Source of the DNA: Sweltsa coloradensis
Taxonomy: Eukaryota > Arthropoda > Insecta > Plecoptera > Chloroperlidae
Direction: 5' to 3'
Length of the DNA: 64,000 bases
Assembly: GCA_024449915.1 (NCBI GenBank)
Contig: JAMZAV010000322.1
Coordinates: 186,001 to 250,000, forward strand
Under the pieces are notes generated by a model. That model was given only the letters and a program-made list of their open reading frames with translations, was not told the DNA's origin and did not search any database. The position numbers and the translations under genes are program-made. Below are positions 56,526-64,000 of the stretch, one piece after another; position 1 is the stretch's first letter; each line of letters begins with the position of its first letter.

Positions 56526-56764
56526 TACTTATCTAAACGACTACAATAATTTGTCGAAATATGATGCACAAATACTAATAGTTCTTATAGTTGATTATGA
56601 ACAGGTGAGTTTTAATAGTGCGGGAGAGGTAGGTGGCGTAAATACTTGTCACGCCTGAATACCCGAGTAGCATACCGTGGTATACCTACGGTGGTTGGTC
56701 GACGTGATACAATCCCTATTTGATAAAAATGCTTTATTAAAAACAAGTGCGTTATAATAAATAC

Positions 56765-56936
56765 CTTTTCGAAGTGGAAGGTATTGACGGAGCGTACTCT
56801 GATTGACTTGTGTCCTGAACCATTAGGAGGACTTGATTCTTGAGGAGATGGACATGGGGTATGCCTGGCTAGAGATTGCAGCCCGGAAGTGCCTGCTTGA
56901 GGCAACATACCAGCTGCACTTGGTTCAAGCTCATCC
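56765..56936 (-). CDS. Gene-like exon inside the hAT-like element (unidentified)
   Basis: Acceptor GGTTATAG and donor GAAAAG/GTATTT bound 172 bases. With the AG left by the upstream exon it reads R-DELEPSAAGMLPQAGTSG, then Pro/Ser-rich HTPCPSPQESSPPNGSGHKS, ending RVRSVNTFHFEK, and leaves in phase 0. Low-complexity composition suggests a disordered linker; no domain recognised. It lies in the intron between exons 58610 and 47642, which join to each other, so it is not part of ODF2. Confidence 0.5.
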
Positions 56937-57033
56937 CTATAACCATTACCATCCCAAATAATGCAAATTTATCGGCACAACTAAAATATGCATAAAACAT
57001 AAAATACAAAGTTGATTTAACTGAAGCTCTTAC

Positions 57034-57182
57034 CTTGAAGGTGATCGCGAATCCAGACAAGATGTGTTCTTCTTTTCATATTCTTCCTTCTTTTCTTTTT
57101 TCCACTTGGCAATTGCCTTTGATTTGTTGCTGCGTTTTTTTTTCGGCCTTGATTACGAGGGTTGCCTCGCCTTCCCATTATA
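57034..57182 (-). pseudogene. Gene-like first exon with a homopolymer frameshift
   Basis: An ATG at about 57182 opens MGRRGNPRNQGRKK; after a run of nine A the coding sense moves to another frame that reads SNKSKAIAKWKKEKKEEYEK and then CLDSRSPSR, ending TCAAG/GTAAGAG in the phase needed by the 56936 exon. One missing A in the run would account for the break. Basic, Lys-rich N-terminus suggests a nucleic-acid or nuclear protein. The family is unknown. Confidence 0.45.
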
Positions 57183-58226
57183 CCCGGTTTTTAAATACGC
57201 ATTACAAATCTATCACAATCTATAACCAATATTTTTAAACACTTATACTCTGCGATGTCGCTCAGTACACATAACACACACACACACGACTAACCCAAGA
57301 CAGAGTTAGCTGCGCTCTTGAACCACTAACACCAGAGATCACGAATCATACTGCGCGCGCTAAGAGCGGAAGGGTGGCTCCGTGGCCGGCCGAACGAGTT
57401 GCCATGTACGCCGCATGTCGCTACTATCCACTCCGCAACGTACGGCGCGAGCTCGATTACGGCTGGTTTACGGAGGGATTTGCATGACAGCAAGAAAAGC
57501 ACCATTTCTCCGCTGCTATTGGTGACATCAATAAGATTTTGGGTGGAAATTAAAGCTGATGGTTCAACAAGTGGAGTAACGATAAAATATTGTAACTTTT
57601 CACCCCATTTACGTTATGTAGGATAGGCTAAACACAAGCGATTTTAAGTCGCGTTTTCATTGGTACAATCAAAAATTCATATCAATACCACTAAGTAAGA
57701 TAAATGCATGAAATTTGTGTTATATCACTTTTAAAGGAGCTACAAAAAAGTGTTAAAAAATTCTCATCCTTCCGACAAGAAGTTTTTTTTTTGTCCTGCT
57801 TTTAGTTTTAACGTTTTAAATTTCCGGGACAGCCCGAAACAGTGACAAAAAAAATCAAATTTATTTTTTTTTACATCAAAGACATCATCGTTTATCATAC
57901 TGAGTAAATTAAAGACCATACAAAATATTAGCCATCAGTGATAGATTCCCCTTAAATGAATGACGTAGTGATGTCGATCATGCTTTAGTTCGACTTTCGA
58001 TATTATTGGTCGACTAGTCGAGCAGGAATCGACCTTGAACTGATAATTGTGTGCTTGCCGCCCACAACCAACAGTGCATTCACGTGCCCGCGATATTTAA
58101 AATCACGCGTTTAAATAATCGGCAATATTTTACCTAATAATAGCCGATCCGATTAATCGCCGATTCACCAAATAATCGGTAGAATCGTGAATCGTGAATC
58201 GTAATCGTCCCATCTCTAATCACGAT

Positions 58227-58609
58227 TATGAAAGTGTTTTTTTTGCCTTGTTGGTAATGGTGTGTCCAAAGTTTCAGCTGTTTTAATGCCAACCTCGCCA
58301 GATGTGATGTCAATGTTTAGGAGCGTCAAAATGTCTTGATTTCATTCGTACACTTCATAAATACTTCATTATTAAGATATATTGGGCAAGGCTTGGCTTT
58401 AAAATAGTCGTGTTTTTCCTCGAAAGTAGTTTTAGAGACCGTTATTTTATTTACTTTTTGCCGATCCTGTGGCCATGGTGCGTGGACGACAGTGCTGCGA
58501 TCCCTCTTCGACCGCCACCTTAACTGGTTCCACCTATAAGAACATTTTCCCCCTTCGTCTATTGCCTAATTGACTGGTATGTCATAGCCCCTCCCTGGTT
58601 AAAACTTAC
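58227..58609. other. Intron, nothing recognised
   Basis: Sequence between the hAT-like element and exon 58610-58992; no feature supported. Confidence 0.5.
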
Positions 58610-58992
58610 TTGAGTTCTGCGTTCTCGTCTTTGAGCGTGTTAAATTTGGCCTCGCACTTCTCCAGTTTGGACTTGATGGTTCCCCTCTCTGCGAGGTCCA
58701 GACTGCTGCTAGTGAGGCTGTCGTCCAGCTGCCTCGCGTAGTGCTGAGCCTTGTCCTTGGCCTCCTGGCACTCCCTGGCCAGATCCTCGCAGTTGCGCTC
58801 GGCGATGGCGCGAAGCTGCTGCGACTCCTGCAGCTTCATCTGCGTGGCCTTGAGGATCTCCGGGAGCGGGGTCAGCTCTTGCAGGCGCTCCTGGAACTGG
58901 TTCTTGACACGCTGGATCTCCAACGCCACCTGTTCGCTTATCCGGCTGTTGTCCAGTTCCATCATCTCGATCTGGCGACGTTGCTCCTCCAC
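58610..58992 (-). CDS. ODF2: ODF2 homologue, coiled-coil exon
   Basis: The exon has acceptor CTACGTAATAG/GTGGAG and donor CTCAA/GTAAGT, phase 0 in and phase 2 out. It starts VEEQRRQIEMMELDNSRISE and contains RVKNQFQERLQELTPLPEIL and KATQMKLQESQQL, which match the vertebrate ODF2 segment with RRQFQSQL, LPDILK and AKLAECQDQL. From LPEILK to the VRLEEK motif of the next exon there are 106 residues, the same as between LPDILK and LRLEEK in the vertebrate protein, so exons 58610 and 47642 are adjacent in the transcript. GC-rich and conserved, with no frame breaks. ODF2L is the alternative paralogue, but the LPDILK match favours ODF2. Confidence 0.88.
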
Positions 58993-59139
58993 CTATTACG
59001 TAGAGGTATGTTAATTCAGCGTTTTAGGTTTTTGATGCTAAATCGGTGAAAATATATTTTTGAAAACGCTACAAAATGCTAATTTTACTAAAAATAAGGT
59101 TTTCCAATGAGCAACCTCTTTAAAAAAATAGAACCCTAC

Positions 59140-60437
59140 ACTAGAGTAGGATTCAGCCTAGATTGAACGACCTTCAAAGTTGCATTTGTTTAAATCGGCA
59201 TAACCAACACAGGAAAAATAAAATTGCTAGCATCATTTTTCTACTCCGTGCGCTGCGTGCGTGTGGCGAGGTGACGAACTAGATGTATGTCAACAGACCA
59301 TTCCAAACGTTGGAGGTTATGTTTCATTAGGATACTGTCATTGCGTGTTATGTTTTGTCACCGAGTTGTTTTGGATATTAAAATTCTTTGTCTTATATTA
59401 TTGTTATTTTATTTAAATCAACACGATTCTATTTGCATAAAAATTGAACTAGGCCCTAGGGCAAGGATACTATTATACTCTTCGTTCTAGCCTAGCCTAG
59501 GGCCAGGCCTAGTCTATGAAATTTCTCTTTGGCGGTTGGGGGGGGGGGGGGGGGCAAAAACCTAGGCCAAGCTTCAATATGCAGCCTAGGCTTGCTAGAT
59601 CTAGTCCTACATTGATAAAACAGGGAAATTCTTGTGATATGTGTTCAATTTGGGGAAACTAGGCCTAGGCCTAGCCTAGGGCTAGGTAGTGTAGCCTAGG
59701 CCTAGGCCTAGTATTTATGGCCCTACCCACCAAAAGGAATATTAAAAGTATTTTTTCTAAAAGCCTTAGGTCTATAACCGTTGTCTTGTGCGTATTTACT
59801 GTTTAGGTACCTAGGCCCTACCTAATTGGTTGGCTTACTAGACTGTTTTTTCCCGCCGGCCCTATTAGTGCATGGCTTAGTGGCAAAGACCTACTTTACT
59901 TCAACATAAGACAATTGATAGACCTACTTATTTAATCAATACTTAGGCTAGGCCTACATAACATTAAAATATTATTAATTAATAATTAGTCAAGCCCAGA
60001 ACTCAGAAGAGCAACCAAGTAAAGAAATTGGTCAGAAACAAGATTAAAGCAGACGACGTAGGCTAGGGCCTATCTGTGCTGTGCAGACGACAGGCCTTTA
60101 GTAATATTTTAGCTGATTGTATGAAAGTGGTATTGGGAAGATCGCTCATTGGTCAATAAAATAAAACCATTGTTGTCAACTGTGAAAACGAATAATGACT
60201 TGACATTTGTTTGTTATTTATTACTTTCAATGAATTTGATCGTCCAGATTACATTAAATTAATCTTGTAAGCAATAATTTAGTATTTTTATTTAATAATG
60301 CACCGTGTATAATTCATTAAATTTTTTAAAAGTACATTTTCAATAAGACCTCCAATTTTGTTCTAGTGGTTAACATGAAAAATGGCCGCCAAAAAGTGTC
60401 AAAAGGTCATTCAAAGTTGTGTGATTCCTACTCTAGT
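59140..60437 (-). mobile_element. TIR element, short copy, inverted relative to 41440-44960
   Basis: Ends ACTAGAGTAGGATTCAGCC and, in complement, ACTAGAGTAGGAATCACAC. Shared order with the long copy but on the opposite strand and without the two nested insertions, giving their empty sites. It lies in the intron between ODF2 exons 60694 and 58992. Confidence 0.75.
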
Positions 60438-60572
60438 TCTATTATGGCCCGCCTCGGAAGCACAGGAAGTTCTAAGAAGAAGAACCAGACAAGTTCCTCG
60501 ATTCCAAGACTGAACGTTGCACGTACATTGCATGTGAAGACGGGGAAAGATCGATAGTAACCAACAACTTAC

Positions 60573-60590
60573 CTTTGAAGTGCAGGACAG
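60573..60590 (-). CDS. ODF2: Possible 18-nt microexon of ODF2
   Basis: TTCAACACAG/CTGTCCTGCACTTCAAAG/GTAAGTTG gives six codons (LSCTSK) in phase 0 between exons that are both phase 0 at this junction. Vertebrate ODF2 aligns without such an insert, so if used it is probably alternative. It may be chance. Confidence 0.3.
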
Positions 60591-60693
60591 CTGTGTTGAA
60601 GGTGAAGAGACACAAATTACTAAACGTATTGGCTCAAAACAGCCTTGTTCACTCGTCGTCGTCGTAGTAGAATTATATTGTATGGAAGAGTAC

Positions 60694-60861
60694 CTGTTGC
60701 TGGGCTTGCATGTACTTGTTCCTGTAGTCTTCCAGCTGGGACGTCTGGTCCTCGATCAGACAACGGAGCTCATCCTGTTGATCTTGAGACTCGCGGAACC
60801 TCTGGCTGCACACGGCCAGCTGTTGCTCTTGTTCCATTAGCTGTTCTTTCGATCCTAGAAT
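60694..60861 (-). CDS. ODF2: ODF2 homologue, coiled-coil exon
   Basis: The 56-codon exon has acceptor TACTTTTCACAG/ATTCTA and donor CAACAG/GTACTC, phase 0 on both sides. It reads ILGSKEQLMEQEQQLAVCSQ, RFRESQDQQDELRCLIEDQT and SQLEDYRNKYMQAQQQ, matching the position of the NYEGMIDNYKSQV segment of vertebrate ODF2 just upstream of the RRQF motif. It is the most 5' exon seen; earlier exons must lie beyond 64 kb. Confidence 0.82.
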
Positions 60862-60871
60862 CTGTGAAAAG

Positions 60872-62060
60872 TACTTTTTCTCTTGAATCGCCTTTTACGA
60901 TTAGCAGTCATGCTCAGGGCCAAATTCTACCCTGGGCCCAGACGGGGACGTGACAATTGGAGGATTGATTGACTATGGCCTTGTGCCCTATATGTTTGAG
61001 GAATTCTTTACCCTGGCCTCTAGGTCAACAACCCTAGGCTAAATATATGTTCTTAGTTTAGGATTACCTAGACCTATTTGATTTAAGGGCGCGACAACCG
61101 TTAGGTCATACCGTCATAATGTGCAACTCTTACCCAGGAGGGGTGGAGGGAGGAGCAAATTGGAATTGTTGGTTTATTAAGATCTACTAATCGTATAAGG
61201 CGATTCAAGACAAAAAGTCCGTCTCTCAAACATCACCTAGGTAGTAATCTAGGGGAGCATATTACTCCCCGAAACTAGAGGCGAGCTCTGGCAATCGTCG
61301 TCGGGGACACCTTCCCCTTCCTTGATGCCTCCCTGACGACGATGACAATGACGACCGCGACGTGAGAAATGCCCCTTCCTTCCCTTTCCAGTGGCTGGTT
61401 CTGACCAACATGGGCACCTCCTCCCCATATCCCCTAGGCTATTATGTTTAATTTGGATTTAAGGACGCGTCAACCGTTAGGTCATAATGCACCAATCTAA
61501 CCGGGGGGGGGGGGGGGGAAAGGCCCATGCTGGTCAAAACCAGCCACGGGTAAGGGGAGGACAGGGGGTTCTCACGTCACGGTCTTCGTCATCGTTCGTG
61601 GTGTCATTGTCGTCATCATCGTTGTTGAGGGGTCGTCAAGGGAAGGGAGCAAGATCCCCGACGACGATGCCAGAGCTCGCCTCTATTTTTGGGGAGTAAA
61701 ATACTACCCTTCATATTAGCTGATGTTTGCAAAATGGACTTTTTCTCTTGAATCACCTTGTACAATTAGCAGCACCCATGCATTGGGCCAATTCTACCCC
61801 GGGCCCAGACGGGGAAGCTTGACATAGCAAGATAAGACACAGGGGAGAGGGAGTCAGTGTTTCTAGCTTTGTAGAGAATAAATTACTTCCGCACTAACAG
61901 GAGTAGGCCTACTATGGCCCTTACTTTAAAAAGATACCTAGCTAAACTTGATGCCGCCAACCGTCAGGTCACTATGCGCCACTCTAGCCTAGGGGATGTG
62001 CGGAGGAAAGTCCCAATGCTGGTTGCAGGGTAGGGAAGGGGGAGTACCAAATCACACGCA
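60872..62060. repeat. Cluster of repeat D units in both orientations
   Basis: D fragments at about 60872-60955 (3' end, plus), 61085-61150 (5' end, plus), 61185-61420 (minus), 61452-61815 (nearly full, plus) and 61943-62050 (5' end, plus), recognised by GTCAACCGTTAGGTCA, GGTCAGAACCAGCC-like, GTCGTCGGGGA and CTCTTGAATCGCC words. Non-coding. Confidence 0.6.
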
Positions 62061-62127
62061 AAACAACACATTTTGATCAGATTATTAGTACTCTGTACTA
62101 GTCACTGGTGCTTCAAGGGGATGCATA

Positions 62128-62280
62128 TTATACTCAGAGTTGGGTAAGTTCCTTAAAAAATGGAACAACTAGTTCCAGTTCCAAGTTCCTCACAAGAAAA
62201 ACGAACTCTTTCCAGTTCCAAGTTCCTCTAAAATAAAACAGCCACTCCGGCTCAAAAGTGGAAAAGTACAAAAAATTAAA
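62128..62280. other. Possible end of a hAT-like element
   Basis: CAGAGTTGGGTAAGTTCC followed by repeated AGTTCCAAGTTCCT words resembles a hAT terminus and subterminal repeats; no opposite end found before 64 kb. Confidence 0.35.
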
Positions 62281-62401
62281 AATATCTATGTATTTACTTA
62301 ATTCACAACAAAAGTAGTTTTCTTCTAATGTTTCACTAAAATAAGGAAGAGTTTAATCAAAAATAGTTTTAAAAATATGTATAATTACTCCATATTTCAT
62401 T

Positions 62402-63134
62402 GGTAACGGAATTACGGTAACAGAATTACAGAACTCTATTGCTTCGAAAACGGTATTAAATGTTGATAAAGTAGACTCCCTTGTTTAGTAATCACCCTTT
62501 TTTTTCATTAGACTATCATTAAGAGTTAGATTTAACCATATGCAAGCATTTTGAAAATTTATCATTTGCTGAGGTAATTCCGTTACCAGGGTTTGTAATT
62601 CCGTTACCGAAAATAAATACCTTACAACAGTTGAAATATCAACCAAAATGCCAAACATCCTTAAAGATTTTCAATAAATTTGCATTACACCATCATTAAG
62701 AGTTAGATTAAACCACATGCAAGCATTATTTAAATGTGTAATTTGCTGGGGTAATTCCATTACCGAATATAAATACAGTTTAAATATAGTAATTTAATTA
62801 TTTTTAATGAACATATGTTATTTATGTTTAGTACTATGCTTCTAGATGTTGTAGAAGCTGCAAAATAGATATTTTTATTGCACCATTCACAGGTTTTTAA
62901 CAATTAGTAACTATACCAGTGACACATGGCACTTTCAGCGTAATTCCGTTACCGGTCAAAAACCTGCCTGAAAACTCATTTAAAATAATATTAAAATAAA
63001 ATAAATTTGTGCTAAATTTAGTTCAATTGAAGTCCTTTGTAAGTCAGTTTATAGAACAGTTATACAAGGTTACCTTATTTGAAATATTGTCTTTTAAATG
63101 TGTTGTTAGCACTCTGGAATGTAATTCCGTTACC
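62402..63134. repeat. Cluster of the 14-mer GTAATTCCGTTACC
   Basis: Exact copies at 62402 (complement), 62574, 62595, 62940 and 63121, plus one-mismatch copies at 62416 (complement) and 62751. Two copies sit at the end of an approximately 75-bp repeat (about 62512-62587 and 62690-62764) containing AAGAGTTAGATT and CATGCAAGCATT-like words. The intervals are otherwise AT-rich and non-coding. Confidence 0.75.
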
Positions 63135-63375
63135 GTGGAATTGCCCTAAACTGTGAATTTCAAGTCTTCATGAAATTATAGCACATCATTTATTAATGAT
63201 TATATGTAATCATGTTTGTGATGTAACAACCGTGACAAAAAAGGCAAATAAGTTGTTTTTTGGTGTATAATAGTTCTTATATTTTGCTACAAGTTGGTGA
63301 TGTTGACAATGTACTTGTAGACTAACCTTTAATGATTTTTAAGTGTCCATAGCTTTAAACATTTCTGAGAAATAG

Positions 63376-63448
63376 TGTCACGGATGTTAGGGGCCTCCTA
63401 CATGTCACGGATGTTATGTGTCACGGATGTTACATGTCACGGATGTTG
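63376..63448 (+). repeat. Four copies of TGTCACGGATGTTA
   Basis: Units at 63376, 63403, 63419 and 63435 (the last ends TTG) with spacers of 13, 2 and 2 bases. Confidence 0.85.
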
Positions 63449-64000
63449 TTGAAAGATTGTGATGTGATTACACACTTGAAATATGATCAATCAATTGTAT
63501 AAAAGGGGTTTATTTAAAAATAAAATTGCTGATGTGTAGCATAATCTTTTTCTTGTCTAGATTTTTAATACGGGAAATGTATGGCCCTTGTATTGTTATT
63601 TCAAACTTCGATAGTATTTGTAGCCTATTACATGTTTGTAAAAGTTTGTATTATTATAAAAACAAACACTACCTACCCTACCTATTTGTAAGTTTATATA
63701 AACATTTATAAAACATAACATATTGGAAAACTATAATTATATTATACAATAAAGGAAATACGTTAAAGAGTTGAAAGCCGAGCTTGGCCCAACTCAAATG
63801 CGCGCACTCAGGTGTTGATGATTTCTGCTGAACGGTTGGTAATATCATTACCAAATTTTGCATGGATGTTTGTTACTAAAGTACATTTATATTGATATCC
63901 GCAATTGATTGCAAAAATTAAGCCTTAAAGATCCATTGAGAGTCATAGTCAAATGAGCAATCCAAAACAAGGATTCAAATTCTGGAAATTCCCACCAAAC
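63449..64000. other. No gene recognised
   Basis: AT-rich sequence to the window end; short frames lack splice borders. Confidence 0.45.

Larger units (their letters stand above)
50540..58218 (-). mobile_element. 7.7-kb hAT-like element with gene-like exons
   Basis: Ends TAGAGATGGGACGATT and AATCGTCCCATCTCTA lie between perfect 8-bp duplications ATCACGAT (50532-50539, 58219-58226). Subterminal blocks contain CGATCCGATTA/TAATCGG words on both sides. Inside are GGCCTA runs (50640-51180), a pogo-like MITE (53813-54862), two TA microsatellites in similar contexts (52455, 53349), tRNA-like modules (56085, 56350) and two spliced exons (56765-57182). I recognise no hAT transposase. Confidence 0.7.

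Noticed and set aside
56765..57182. These exons as part of ODF2
   Set aside because: Exons 58610 and 47642 join in phase with the exact residue spacing of ODF2, and the 56.8-57.2-kb exons sit inside a mobile element.

Overview
This is a gene-poor, repeat-rich stretch of a metazoan nuclear genome. The introns carry at least 25 transposable-element copies, and short palindromic GGCCTA/AGGCCT runs recur throughout. Together with the mix of pogo/Tigger, hAT-like, piggyBac-like, Ty3/Gypsy and non-LTR elements this suggests a marine invertebrate deuterostome, most likely an echinoderm. That placement is inference; no species-diagnostic gene is present.

One host locus can be supported, on the minus strand. 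Three exons (60694-60861, 58610-58992, 47393-47642) encode the C-terminal coiled coil of an outer dense fibre protein 2 (ODF2/cenexin) homologue, a structural protein of mother-centriole appendages and sperm tail fibres. Splice phases agree, and the spacing between two conserved anchors (106 residues) equals that of the vertebrate protein as I recall it. Five further minus-strand exons (46393-46665, 40655-41107, 23516-23659, 20527-20664, 17436-17702) all start and end in phase 0 and have clean AG/GT borders. They encode acidic, Ser-rich and coiled-coil sequence I do not recognise. They may be an extended ODF2 tail or a separate downstream gene. The 5' part of ODF2 lies beyond 64 kb.

Layout: 1-1950 looks like poor-quality sequence. 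1.9-5.4 kb is a repeat (R1) split by a foldback element. 6.7-9.4 kb is repeat A with a TA-flanked insertion. 9.4-17.4 kb is a five-level nest of DNA transposons with a decayed Tigger-like transposase at its core. 17.4-24.4 kb has three exons among TTAA-flanked, hAT-like and pogo-like elements. 24.4-32 kb holds hAT-like and palindromic elements, R1, and a decayed Tigger split by a hAT-like element. 32.0-40.5 kb is a second repeat A copy containing a pogo-like MITE, which contains a nearly complete Ty3/Gypsy element. 40.6-47.6 kb has exons plus a TIR element carrying two nested insertions. 48.2-58.2 kb holds two large hAT-like elements, one carrying gene-like exons. 58.6-60.9 kb has ODF2 exons around an inverted, shorter copy of the 41.4-45 kb element. 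60.9-64 kb holds a repeat cluster and two unexplained short-motif clusters.

Many insertions can be proven here because empty sites of the same sequence occur elsewhere in the window, so their order can be read directly.
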